A stretch of 64,000 nt of DNA from Nannochloris sp. 'desiccata' (lineage: Eukaryota; Chlorophyta; Trebouxiophyceae; Chlorellales; Chlorellaceae), in assembly GCA_019044685.2 (NCBI GenBank), contig JAGTXX020000007.1:186001-250000 (forward strand), written 5' to 3'. Positions within the stretch are counted from its first letter, which is position 1, and the number at the start of each line of letters is the position of its first letter. Of the stretch, positions 22,848 through 33,680 are shown in pieces. A model generated the notes under the pieces. It searched no databases. It was given only the letters and a program-made list of their open reading frames with translations, and was not told the origin of the DNA. Position numbers and translations under genes: made by a program.

Positions 22848-23661
22848 TTAAACGGAGCGCTCGTTGGGAGCACGGAACTCCTTGGCACCAGCGGGGCGGT
22901 GGACAAGGAATCCAGCGACCTGGACCTGGCGGGAGGCATCGAAGGCGACGAGGCGGATGTAAGCACCGGGGAAAGCCTTGGTGCAAGCCTGGATCTCCTT
23001 GATGACCTGGGAACCATCAGTGCATCCGAACATGGGGAGCTTCCACATGGGCCAGTAACGGTTGTCTTGGTATCCGGAAGAAGCACCCTGGAGACGGATG
23101 CAAGTCTCGTTACCGACATAAGCGTTCTCGGGCTCAGAGAACTCGAGGCAGGGGGTGAATCCATTGCGGACCATGTAGTCTACCTGCTTGGAAACCTCAC
23201 CCTCGGAGAGAGGGGGGAGGAAAGAGAAGGTCTCGAAGAACCTGAAGTAAATGGAGGGGAAAGATAGGAGAATGCGGGTCAGAGGGGGTTGATCGACACT
23301 GTTGGATAGGTTCGGTCGATAGAACAAAATCACCCGCGATAATAGACAATACAAGACTGGCATACTTACTTGTTGTTCAAGGGAGTCCACACCTGTTATA
23401 CAACGAAAGGTAAAGCGGGAAAGAAGGTGTGAGAGGTAAGTTTTGGTAGATGAACTGCTGCAGGGTATAATTAGAAGACGTGTTGCCTGTGCTCGCGCAT
23501 TTCCTCAGCGCGGTGGCAAATTCTCTCACCTGGAAAGAAGTGGTCTTCTTGATGGTGGCGTTGGACACGAAGGCAGTGCGGGCCTTGGTGGAGGCGGCAT
23601 TGACCTTGGTAATGGGGGCCACGCGCACAGCAGCGGTGGAGAAAGCGACGGTAGAAGCCAT
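22848..23661 (-). CDS. RBCS: RuBisCO small subunit precursor
   Basis: Nuclear gene for the small subunit of ribulose bisphosphate carboxylase, imported into the chloroplast (pyrenoid if present). Three exons: 23661-23530, 23392-23370 (only 23 nt) and 23241-22848; 182 aa. Exon 1 is a transit peptide ([19 protein letters not shown]). The mature chain starts around [20 protein letters not shown] and contains [34 protein letters not shown], and [20 protein letters not shown], ending NERSV as in other green algae. Codons are strongly biased to C in third position, as expected for a very abundant protein. An in-frame ATG 24 nt upstream would add MSGSTPLE; the MASTVAF start is preferred. Confidence 0.98.
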
Positions 23662-24199
23662 TTCAAGAGGTGTGGAGCCAGACACGACAAAGAAAATAAG
23701 GGAATGGGACCGATTCAGGGAATGTGCGTGTGTCTTAAACTCTAATTCTCCAACAAGGATTAGGTTGCCTGGGTTAGACCCCGGATATGAAATTTCTTCT
23801 TGGGATGTGTGTTTTCATGGCTCAGGTAAAATTTGGGATATATTCATTCTCTAATATAAATATTCTCATATTTTATGCACTAAAGTACTTGTCCTAACTA
23901 CTAGGTAGCTTTTTATTGCAAAAAATTGCAAGCTTTCCAATTAATAGCCATTTTTCTACTCCACCGCCCTGCGATGGCCTTCCGGGCGCCCCTTTCTGCT
24001 TTACTAGAATAACTACTGCCCTCTGTGTGAATTTCTCAGTATATTTTCTTTCACTCTCGACATAAGACAATGATAAGCGAATATGGACACACAAAGCCAG
24101 TATAATTACATAATAATGAAATAAAAAAATGTAAATGAGTGTAGATCAATCATTCAAAGTTCAATCGAAAAAAAAAATGCATTATGTCATTATTGTTTC
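23662..24199. promoter_or_regulatory. RBCS upstream region and MAPKKK 3' UTR
   Basis: 538 bp. On the minus strand an AT-rich block at 23851-23877 (TATTTATATTA inside it) lies about 200 bp before the RBCS start and is the best TATA-like candidate. The distal part is the MAPKKK 3' side with A-rich runs. Confidence 0.35.
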
Positions 24200-27100
24200 C
24201 TAAGGCAGTGCACTAGCCCGTCGTTGTGGGGTCATTGCAGCTGATCCTGGTCTACTACCACCTCCTTCTCTTCTCGGTGTACGTAAAGGATGCGTGTTTG
24301 CAGACTTTACAGGCGTTCCAGCAGCAGCAGCTCTTGCAGCATAACTCCCTCCTCCACCACCACCACCGCCTCCATTACCGCTAATGCCACTACTAGCACC
24401 AACGCCGGTAGTTCCAGCTTGACGAGCACGTAATTGCTGTTCATACGATCCACCACCGACTGAGGCGCTGTACTGTACCTTCATAGGGGAAGAATACGCG
24501 GCAGCCCTCAACTGTTTTGACGGAGTCGTCCTCGAAGCCGACGGTACGACGGCAGCAGCACCAGCATGAGCAGAAGAAGTTCTGCGGCTAGGAGTCGCTG
24601 CAGTTGGCAAAGCAGCTGATCTATAGGGTCTCATCATCGTAATCTTGGTAGGAGTTTCTGCAGAATACGCTGCAGCAGTATGATGGTGGCTGTAGCGCCG
24701 AGGGGTTGCTGTGGCGCTGCTCTTCTTATTTTCCATATGGACGCTTTGCCTCTGCTCTTGTTGTTGTTTTGCAATAGGAGACTCGGAGGGAGCTCGTGGA
24801 ATCCTTGATTGATGTACACTTACTCGGTGACGTGCAGGAGAGGTCACCTCGCTCGGATCCTCTGCCTCTATCTCTGCCCTTGCTGCTGCTGCTGCTGCTG
24901 CTGCCTTCCCGCTAGCACCGCTGCTTTGGCTATTAAGAGAAGACGACGCTGAGGATTTATTTCGTTTTGCTTCAGCAAAGAGAGCTAAAGAAGCGCGTAT
25001 ATTTCGCTGAGCGCATTGCTGTAATGCATTCAAGATAACATCTTGGTCGACAGCACCCTCACCGGAAGAGGTCGATGTGGCTGGAGTGGCGGCAGAGGCA
25101 GCAGCAGAAGACATCTGAGGCTGCTGTGGTGCTCTGTCACCACCCATGCTACCACAGTGCAATGGCACATCACCAGCATCGCTTGCACCAGTATTACTAC
25201 TAGCAGCAGCAGAGTTTTTACCATCACCTAGTGGTTCACTACTAGGCCTGCCCCAGCGGCTTAGACTGGCGGATCCTGCAGGAAGCTGGCTATTACTCTG
25301 CCCACCACCATCACCACCACCACCACCGCCACTGCGTGTATGAGCAATATCGCTGCCCTCAGGCATATCCCAAGGTAAACCACCAGATCCACCAAATCCA
25401 TCCAGGTCAGCATCAATTGTATAGACAACAGGTCCTTCAGAGGCAGAAGCTGCGGTACCAGACGCCTGCCCTGCTGCCAAAGTAGTCGTCGTATTGGTAA
25501 CAACAGTACCACTACGGCTACTATTACCACTATTGGTCCTAGCACCACCTTGTGATGATGAAGACGAAGTTCTTAGAGAAAATCTATCAGAGCCACCGCT
25601 ACAACGGAGTTGCTGTTGTTGATGAAAAGCAGCGCCTGAAAGTGGCCGAGGGGGTGGTGGCATCATTCCACTCGCGTTATTAAGAAGAGGATTTATCGAA
25701 GTAGCTTCTTCATTAGACGGAGAGCCATCTCTAGTAATATTATTTGCCATATCACTTCCACTAGAATTGCTAGTGAGACTGGTCCTGAAATTATTCGCAC
25801 CACCACCACCGCCAGCCATCCAAGCAGGCTCCTCCATTGGATTAAACTCACTTTTTTTTGAATTTTGAGAGACTCCAGAGCCAGTACCACTGTGAGGACG
25901 CATATTGGTAGTATTTTCGTGATCTATGCTATTAGTATCCGGTACAGTATCACCACTCGTTGCGCTTACTGATGACTGCTGCGCGGTGGAGGCAAGAGAG
26001 CCTTGAAGACTACGATGACTGCTTCCACCGCCAATAGAAGCATTGTCTACAGAAGCAGTATCAATACCACTACTGAGAGCAATTGTAGCCATTAAACCAG
26101 AGTTCATGTCGACAGTTGAAGCTGGGTGCTGCTGCTGTTGTTGGCGGTGATGACCTGAAGTTCTCAACTCTGCTGCTGACCCTCCATCTATTGACAGAGA
26201 TAGAGTGGCAGAGCCACTACGACGGAGAGAACCTAAGGTTGCAGGATCAGGGACAATTAACAGACTCGCAGCATCTGTTCCTCCTTGATCTTTCTTTTTC
26301 AAATGAGCACTCTCTCTTGCACCGCTACTACCACCGGCTCCAGGGGCTGTTCTACCAGCACCTCCACGAGGAGTTGTAGCAGGTCTGGTTAATCTACCTT
26401 CTAATAACGCAGCACTGGGTGGCCCTTCACCTGTACAATCCCGTATGTTGGCAAATACAGGAGCACTGGACATGACTGCAGACGGGCGCTTTGTAGGAGA
26501 GCCACCACCACCACCACCAGCACCATCAAGGTTTAGTTGTCTGCGAGGACCTCCAGCAGCAGCAGCAGCAGTTCCTGAAATGCCAAGTCCATTTCCTCTA
26601 GAAGTAGCTAAATGGTTGCCTAAAGGACTCATTCCAGTCCTATTGCCTCTTCCTCCAGCAGACTTTGTAGGAGAGCCTTGCCGTGGTGCCGCTGCTCCAA
26701 CTGTTCCAGCTACTGCTGTGTCAGCAGCATTTCCACCACCACCACCAGAAGCTCTATATGCAGGGATCTGATGTGAAGTATCTCTACTGTTTGATACACC
26801 ACTACTATTTCCACCAACACTTCCAGAAGAAGCTGCTACATCAACATTCTTCAAAAAAGCATGCTGCAACAATGTAGATGCCGACGGTCTTTCCCTCCAA
26901 CTTCTATTAAAACACAAATACAAGAAATCTTTGCACTCGGGAGATAAATGCTCTGGAATTGCAGGTGGTCCCTTTGATTTTGCAATATGAAACATAGCAG
27001 CAACTTGAGATCCAAACTGCATCCACGGCGGCTTTCCGGTTGCCATTTCAATTACGGTACACGCAACAGACCAAATGTCAGCTTGTTTGCCATGTCCAGT

Positions 27101-28165
27101 CGCTGTAATAACCTCTGGAGCCATCCAATAAGGTGTTCCTTTGACAGATTTGAATCCAGATTCCATCGTCGCGAGTCCTTCTATCTTTTTAGACGCACCA
27201 AAGTCAGCTAATTTTACGAGACCCGTATTCGCAACGAGAATATTTGCTCCCTTGATATCTCGATGGATAACACCTTGTCCGTGGAGGTATAACAAGCCTT
27301 GAAGGATCTGTTTTGTGTATACTCGCACGACAGATTCTTGAAATGAGCCAAATTTAGCTAATAAGGAAGCAATAGAGCCACCTGGTACGTATTCTAAAAA
27401 GATGTTAAGAGCGTCTTGAGTTCTTTCAGTGCCTAGGTAGCGGACAATATTAGGGTGATTGAGGTCTTGCAGGAGCGAGACTTCAGCTTCAAGGGAACGA
27501 ACGTGTTCAGCGAGTTTTGCTGCTGCTTGAGGACCGCCGCGTTGGCCTAAAGAGACTTGTTTTACAGCGATGAGCTGGCCAGTGTCGTTGTCCATGCCGA
27601 GGTAGACGCTACCAAAGGCACCTTGGCCAATTAATTCACCTTTTGTCCAGTTTTCTGGGACTTTGGAAGAATCTGGATGATTATAATCATTGCCACTAAG
27701 TGGTGGTGCAATACCAGCACCAGCAGGTTGTTGCTGATTGTTGTGCTGTTGCTGTCTTTGTGGGGAGCCACCAGTCGGTGCGGCTGCGGCTGCATTTGCC
27801 AGCAGTTGTAAGCTGTTGTTTTCATCTATTGCATCTAATGGAGAAGCACGGAACTTGTCTTGTAGGAACACGTATTGATCGCTATTTCTGCCCATGCCAA
27901 CGTCAGCCTGCAGAGGCAAAAGGAAAAATGAAAAGCAATAAGTTTAAGCAATTGATACCAGATCTGCACTAAATGTGCTTAGGATAAATATAAAACGTAC
28001 CGTGGTGCTATACAATTGTTGCTTCGGAGCAGCAGAAGGAGATGCCATGAATTTATTGTCTTGATAAGCAGGCAACCCATCGCCCAGGCCACCTCCTTCC
28101 CATTTAGCTCTGTACGCCTGCTCGGTTTCACCCCCGATGACAGGAGAGGACACGCACTGCCCCAT
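24200..28165 (-). CDS. MAPKKK (MEKK/ANP-like) protein kinase with very long disordered tail
   Basis: Exons 28165-28001 and 27907-24200, phase-0 intron; 1290 aa. The N-terminus MGQCVSSP fits N-myristoylation at Gly2 with a palmitoylatable Cys4, suggesting membrane attachment. The kinase domain covers about 142-405: GQGAFGSVY (G-loop), AVKQV (Lys), [27 protein letters not shown] (catalytic loop), [18 protein letters not shown] and the TGKPPW region. These are typical of plant ANP/NPK1-type and animal MEKK kinases, which start MAP kinase cascades. The remaining about 880 residues are Ser/Gly/Ala/Gln-rich with no recognised domain, and probably hold regulatory phosphosites. Substrates cannot be inferred. 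Confidence 0.93.
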
Positions 28166-28658
28166 GTTTCCAGTATTTAAGTGGGTAATTTCTTTAATAT
28201 TTAGAGCTCTTAAGGCGTGTAAGATACACTTTGAACCTTCAATCTCTCAACCAACTATGAGATTTTTAGCTTCAGCCAACTACGTGCAGAGCATATTTCC
28301 GATTTCCACCGCGTGCAGTCAATACAGAAAAACACTAGAAATATATATTTGCATAAGAAATAAGCAATCATTCTTATGAGTGTAAGCAGATTGAAGGCAT
28401 TTTAAGCATTGACTTTCTTTAGCAACCTTCTCCAACTCAGATAAATGCTCAAGGCCTCCTTGTAATTTGCTTATTATAATAAGATTAAATGAAGGTCTAA
28501 TTTGCAAAGTTCAGTAAGAGCTCTTTGCATGCACCAGGTGTGCTATAATTCTATCGATCCTTCGATCAACATACAATTTTCATCAAAAGAGCATGTCTAT
28601 GCACTTTAAATAACATCATAATAACAGTCAGTCAGCTGCTGAGTTCAATTAGGGAGCG
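28166..28658. promoter_or_regulatory. Head-to-head spacer between MAPKKK and DNAJC11-like gene
   Basis: 493 bp between divergent starts; AT-rich, no credible ORF or clear motif. Confidence 0.35.
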
Positions 28659-30644
28659 ATGAGCTCAACTTCCAACAGCGGAGATGGTACTCATGGCAAC
28701 GGCAACAGCGGTGCCAACAATGCCACTACTAGCAACCCCAGCCCTGGCCGTTCTTTGTACGCTATTCTCAACGTTCGTCCCGACGCTACAGAAGACGAAA
28801 TTCGCCGCGCATACCGTCAACTAGCGACCACCTACCACCCAGATAAAGCACAAGATGAAACACTCCTTGCCGATGCCGCTCTCGCTTTTCATCAAATTCA
28901 AGAAGCATATGAGGTCCTATCGGACCCATTCAAACGCGATATTTACGATATCTATGGTTTAGAGGGCGTCCGTTCTGGTCTAGAACTCTCCGTCCCAGGC
29001 AAAACTCCTGAAGAAATGCGGAAAGAATTCGAATCAGCTCAAAAAACAAGAAAAAAAGAAGATGTCGACGCTGCCGTCAATTACAGAGGCCAATACGTTT
29101 TTAGAGTCGATGCCACTGCGCTGATATCTCCATATGATTCTAGTCTACCACGTACACCTGAATTGAAGACTGTTAGTATGAATAGTGGAATTGATATTCC
29201 GATCGAATCATCAAAAGATTGGGGTCCTCTGGCTTCAGAGAGTGATACTCTCCATCTCGGTGGCTTCGTCTACGTCCGCGGCGATCACGGCGGTGGTTCA
29301 TTCTTAGCTGGATATAAACGTGCGTACGCTGATTATACTACCTTTGAGCTCCATGGAATGGCTGGGCTGAAAACTTTACTCTCTGCTCAAACATCAGTAC
29401 AACTATCGCCACTGGCAGGTGCAACAATGGCTGCGTCTTGGCAACCTGGGAAAGGAGTTGGATTGCAGATAATCACGTCTAGACAGCTGGGAGATGCGAC
29501 GAATGGTGAGATTTCTTGGGTTGTTGGACCAAGAGAGGAAGCTGGCATGGCACTGGCGCTGACTCATCGTCCGAATGATTTGACCCAGGTCAGCGGCAAA
29601 ATAGAAGTAGGTGCTGCTACAGGGGTGACCTTGCGTGGGGCACGAAGGATAGGCGAAGATATCACAGCACGTGCTGGGGTCAAAGTAGGGTCAACCGGGG
29701 TCGAATGTGATATTGGTGCCTCGAGACGACTTTCTGAATTAAGCACAGCAGGGTTGACCGTGGTCACTGGCTTTAAGAAGGGGGTTTTATTGCGGGTTAG
29801 ATATTCTAGAGGAGGCCATTTATTTGAATTCCCTATTCAGCTTAGTGCAACGGTCGATCCGGCTGTTTTACTCGCGGCTCATATTTTACCACCACTGGCC
29901 ATCTACGTTGCGAGCGAGTGGATTCTGAAACCTTTAGGAAAGGCTATCGAAGGCAAAAGAACAGGTACAGAACGTAAGAAACGTGCTGTAGAGATTCAAG
30001 AAGCTATTCGACAAGCTGCTGCAGCTGCGCAGTTGATGGCTCCTGTTGCTAAGAGAAAAGCTAACAAAGAAAGAGCAAAAGAAGGCTTGGTCATTGCCTT
30101 GGCGCTGTATGGAGAAGAGGAGGCTGTGCTGACTTCAGCTTCTACTAGGTTGGCACAAAAGGCAGCAGAGTACTCAAAGGAGAAGCAGAAAATTATTAAG
30201 AATGAAGTTGAGGGAGAAGAGGAAGTGGAGACTACTTCTGCTGCTGCTGCTGCGCCTTCTGACGAAATAGTTCCAGAGGATAGCAGCACGACACCCCCAC
30301 CACCAACAACAACAGCAACACCGCCTAAAGAAGAAGACCAAGGAGAGATAGATATCCCTGCTGCTGTTATTGATGTCACCCTCGGCCTCCAGTATATAGT
30401 AGACAATTCTACGAGCAGCATTCTTTTACATCAAGGCTACTCGAAATCTGGTCTCATGGGGTTTTGTGACCCAGCGCCACTCTCTACGAAGTTATTATTG
30501 GTGTACTATAGTTACCAGGGTCAAGTATATATGGCGAAGATTTCAGATACTGAAGGGGTGAAATTGCCTGGTAGAGGAAATAAAGTTGGAGGAGGGGAGA
30601 GCGGAGATGGTGAAGCTGAACTCGTTAGAATATTAAATGCTTAA
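28659..30644 (+). CDS. DNAJC11: DNAJC11-like J-domain protein (OWL1-related)
   Basis: Single exon, 661 aa. The J domain (about 33-97) has LYAILNVRPDATEDEIRRAY, HPD at 60-62 and YEVLSDPFKRDIYDIYGLEG. The middle (about 120-410) is a beta-rich domain typical of DNAJC11 (SDTLHLGGFVYVRGDHGGGS; GHLFEFPIQLS), followed by a hydrophobic segment and a charged helix. The C-terminal DUF3395 domain is clear: IDVTLGLQYIVDNSTSSILL, SKSGLMGFCDP and LLLVYYSYQGQVYMAKISD. Animal DNAJC11 associates with the MICOS complex of mitochondrial cristae; the plant relative OWL1 was found in very-low-light responses. An Ala/Ser/Thr/Pro-rich linker before DUF3395 is variable in the family. Confidence 0.93.
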   Translation: MSSTSNSGDGTHGNGNSGANNATTSNPSPGRSLYAILNVRPDATEDEIRRAYRQLATTYHPDKAQDETLLADAALAFHQIQEAYEVLSDPFKRDIYDIYGLEGVRSGLELSVPGKTPEEMRKEFESAQKTRKKEDVDAAVNYRGQYVFRVDATALISPYDSSLPRTPELKTVSMNSGIDIPIESSKDWGPLASESDTLHLGGFVYVRGDHGGGSFLAGYKRAYADYTTFELHGMAGLKTLLSAQTSVQLSPLAGATMAASWQPGKGVGLQIITSRQLGDATNGEISWVVGPREEAGMALALTHRPNDLTQVSGKIEVGAATGVTLRGARRIGEDITARAGVKVGSTGVECDIGASRRLSELSTAGLTVVTGFKKGVLLRVRYSRGGHLFEFPIQLSATVDPAVLLAAHILPPLAIYVASEWILKPLGKAIEGKRTGTERKKRAVEIQEAIRQAAAAAQLMAPVAKRKANKERAKEGLVIALALYGEEEAVLTSASTRLAQKAAEYSKEKQKIIKNEVEGEEEVETTSAAAAAPSDEIVPEDSSTTPPPPTTTATPPKEEDQGEIDIPAAVIDVTLGLQYIVDNSTSSILLHQGYSKSGLMGFCDPAPLSTKLLLVYYSYQGQVYMAKISDTEGVKLPGRGNKVGGGESGDGEAELVRILNA

Positions 30645-30719
30645 ATTTTTATTATTCTTCCTTTATTCCAAATTTTTATTGGTAGAAGTATTACACGTTT
30701 GCTTAGTATGATAAATCTC

Positions 30720-30724
30720 TGTAA
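30720..30724 (+). terminator. Candidate TGTAA poly(A) signal of the DNAJC11-like gene
   Basis: TGTAA 76 nt after the stop; position fits a green-algal poly(A) signal. Confidence 0.35.
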
Positions 30725-30927
30725 AAATGTTGTATCTCTAGTCAAAAAGGAAGTAAGAAAGGTATATTAAACGTGCAGTCGGAGCAGCTTCTCTGGAGCT
30801 TCTTGGACCTGGTGCCCCAGTAGACAGACAGAACCAAGGTCGGACTTGCCTATAATTAAATATTCCGACACCGATTCAAGCTTATAAACATATTTTTCTC
30901 ACAAGAAATGTGTTCAACAGGGTAATA

Positions 30928-31626
30928 ATGCTCAATTCAAGGCCCCTTTGGCGGCTGAAACCCGCTGCTGCTTTAGGTTTAGCAGCAGCAACTTGTACCT
31001 CAAGCTCGCAAACTGCTCCTGCACTCTTGTTTTCCTTGCAGAAACAAGTTTACTATGCGAGTAACGCTGCGCAAGCTGGTGGACAAGGCCCTTTAGATTA
31101 TTATTTCACAGCCAAGCTTGCTCTAAAACGCATTCTGTTGGGACAAACCGCCGCACAGCGCTCGGATGAGCAAGCAGAAAATGCAGCTGCTGCACTCAAA
31201 CATCAAGAAAGTGACAAGGATCCTATAGCTCAAAAAGCTGCTGAACCGAACGCAACCCCCTTGCCTGACCCTGAATCTTCAGAAGGGCTTGATTGGAGCG
31301 ATGAAGCTGCATATAGACGCACTGTAGGGCCTCTGGGAGATCCTAATTATAACGAGATGCAACAAGCAGGAACAGCTTTTAGTGGAATTGCGGCAACTCC
31401 TACTGGGCCAGAGAGCACAGCAAAAGAGAATGTATTGAAAGATGCGATGAATGTGAATTACGCTCCGTCCAATGCACCTCTTGATGATGTGTCAACTGGT
31501 TCTAATTTGAAGCAGAGGAAAGGAAAAGAAGAAAAAGAAGAAAAGGAAAAGGAAGGGGAAGGTGTTGATGGTGAAGGTGGTGGCGAAGGCACTAAAGAGG
31601 ATATTTTAGTCAAAGCAGCGCTCTAA
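30928..31626 (+). CDS. Unknown protein with probable organelle-targeting N-terminus
   Basis: 232 aa. The open frame extends back to 30910 only through a GTG, so the first ATG, at 30928, is chosen. The N-terminus (MLNSRPLWRLKPAAALGLAA) is basic and hydrophobic, like a mitochondrial presequence. PLDYYFTAKLALKRILLGQT may be a membrane-proximal helix; LDWSDEAAYRRTVGPLGDPN follows. The C-terminal third is highly charged (RKGKEEKEEKEKEGEG). I do not recognise a family. A five-codon upstream ORF begins at 30908 and ends before the main start. Spacing from the DNAJC11-like gene is about 280 bp on the same strand. Confidence 0.65.
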   Translation: MLNSRPLWRLKPAAALGLAAATCTSSSQTAPALLFSLQKQVYYASNAAQAGGQGPLDYYFTAKLALKRILLGQTAAQRSDEQAENAAAALKHQESDKDPIAQKAAEPNATPLPDPESSEGLDWSDEAAYRRTVGPLGDPNYNEMQQAGTAFSGIAATPTGPESTAKENVLKDAMNVNYAPSNAPLDDVSTGSNLKQRKGKEEKEEKEKEGEGVDGEGGGEGTKEDILVKAAL

Positions 31627-31800
31627 ATGCATATTTTTTAGCTCATAACTCTTTCCTATATATCAATTTAGTGTATCATATAGAGTGAGCAACCTTTCAA
31701 GAAGCAACTTTCTGTGGAGTTAACCGATGTATACTATCATAAAATGTCTAAATAATGCCTAAAAATATGAAAAAATATGTATGATGTATAGTATTTCTAT

Positions 31801-32478
31801 TTAAAAAGAGAACGGCGGCAGTCCATATTTCTCAGGATTAAAATGCAACAAGCTTTCTAATACTTCATCCGCCCCCTGATGCAACGCAGAATCTAGATTT
31901 GGATCAGGTACCATCACACACAGCATCCCAGCAGCTTTCGCTGCAGCGACACCCGAGGGTGCATCTTCAAATACTAAGATATTTTTTTCTTCTAAAGGCG
32001 GCGGGGACCATTTCTCTGCGGCACGTAAAAAAATATCGGGAGCAGGTTTCCCCTTTGAAATAGCATCTCCAGTAGTGATATGATCAAAAAGAATGAATAA
32101 ATCGGTATGGTTGATAGTTTTCAGTTCAAAATGGCGACGGTGAGAGCTGGTAGCCAGTGAAAATGGAATATTGTGAGCCTTCAAGTGGCAGAGCAATTGT
32201 TCAACGCCGGGCAAAAGTTTTGAATTTGGGAACATTTCATCCAAGGCAGCTTCCCTTTGGATAAGGAGATCTTCAGGAGTAAGAACGTCTTCTAGTTGAA
32301 GCTCTGTAACGAAAATTTGAGCTGCTTCAATGGCCTTTTGGCCCATCATCTTTGATTTCAATGTCCAAGTAAATTCTTTGCCGTGGCGAGCTGCAATTTG
32401 TTGCTGGACTACAGTGTATGCGTTTTCAGTATCGAGAAGGAGTCCGTCCATATCGAATAGTAGATGAGAGACCTTCAT
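31801..32478 (-). CDS. HAD-superfamily phosphatase (GPP / HDHD1-like)
   Basis: 225 aa, single exon, near the full length of the family. HAD motifs are complete: motif I FDMDGLLLDTE (nucleophile Asp and acid Asp), motif II LATSSHRRHF, motif III Lys in SKGKPAPDIFLRAA, and motif IV VFEDAPSGVAAAKAAGM. This matches plant glycerol-3-phosphate phosphatase (GPP) and animal pseudouridine-5'-phosphatase HDHD1, which cannot be told apart by eye. No targeting peptide, so probably cytosolic. A glycerol-producing role would fit osmotic adjustment in algae, but this is inference. Confidence 0.9.
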   Translation of the reverse strand: MKVSHLLFDMDGLLLDTENAYTVVQQQIAARHGKEFTWTLKSKMMGQKAIEAAQIFVTELQLEDVLTPEDLLIQREAALDEMFPNSKLLPGVEQLLCHLKAHNIPFSLATSSHRRHFELKTINHTDLFILFDHITTGDAISKGKPAPDIFLRAAEKWSPPPLEEKNILVFEDAPSGVAAAKAAGMLCVMVPDPNLDSALHQGADEVLESLLHFNPEKYGLPPFSF

Positions 32479-33680
32479 TTTGTCTTTAATTCTGATCTAG
32501 ATTGATCAGTCGAAAATGATAATAAGAAGTCGTGTTTTTTAAACAATAGTAGCCATTCTTCTGATCTATGGAATGCATGAAATATCTGGTTGCACTTAAA
32601 TTCATATGCCAGAATTTTGTGAGAGCTGCCGTAATTATGAGCTGAAAGACTCTGTCGTGTCTCTTCACTGCGACACGCTCAGCGGCTGCCGCTTTTGGAA
32701 TTAAGATTTTTTTTACATCTTGTCTTCCAGTTGCACACATCTGCAGAATATATAATAGACATGAAAGGAATTGTCCAGGAATTAAACGAAGAGAAAGCAA
32801 CAGAATGAGCAGGGAAAGGTAGGTAGGAGCCTTTGTTCTAATGGCAAAAGAGCTGCCGGTCGAGCGCTTCCCCACTCCCCTTTTGTTACCAACAACAAAA
32901 TTTTGGTAATAATAATGATCCAAAAGTTTAAGTTTGCAGGAAGTTATTGACTGAATTTCAATTGAAAAATAATTCTTCTCTCGTTTAAAGGAACGGAACG
33001 GAAAGGAACAAAAATGAAAAAAGACGACGAGATGTCAAGAGGATGAAGAGTTAAAGGGTTTTTCTATCTTGGTTGGTTGGATTGATTGGGGGAGATTGGT
33101 AATATAGTAAAGATATATAGGTAGAAAGAAAGAGAAGAAAAAGAACAAGGCAAAAAATGAAGATACACATATGCCCAAAATTATATTTATGAAGCAGAGA
33201 CAAACCGACATTTCTTTTAACATTTTTTTCGTGCTATTAAGAATGTCAATATTATGCTCTATCGAGCCAGCTTCCATATACGCCTAATATAATATAGTTT
33301 AGGTAGTGGGCGTTGCTGATATAATATGAAGAGACAGAGAGAGAGAGAGAGCGAGGGGTCATCATTCGTTCGGGTGGTGGTATGTAGGTAGATACCAAAA
33401 GGCAAAGAGCAGAAAATAAAAATAAAAGAAAGGCAAAAGGGGGGGAAATCAACTCACAAATACACACAGGTATATAATAAACATAGTACTGGTAATACGA
33501 TTATACTCTCGCTGGTTGCTTCTCTCATCAAGTTTGTCAGAAAAAAAATCTTCAAGAAAACCAACCAAGGTAAAATAGATCTACCCACCCACCCACCTTC
33601 AACGCCACTACTATGGGTCTTCTCTATCCTATATTGTTTTTGAGTGCTAGCATCTATACACTAGATAATTTAGTGAGGAT
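32479..33680. other. Long spacer between the HAD gene and the second protease gene
   Basis: About 1.2 kb on the minus-strand side: promoter of the HAD gene and 3' region of the protease gene. It includes a GA-rich tract at 33335-33352 and long A/G-rich stretches. The 145-codon minus frame at 32486-32923 starts only at TTG and shows no family features, so I see no gene here. Confidence 0.4.
33335..33352. repeat. (GA)n microsatellite
   Basis: GACAGAGAGAGAGAGAGA tract in the spacer, about 330 bp after the protease stop on the minus strand. Confidence 0.8.

Noticed and set aside
32486..32923. 145-codon minus-strand ORF ahead of the HAD gene
   Set aside because: Begins at TTG, no family features, uneven codon use; more likely 5' flank of the HAD gene.
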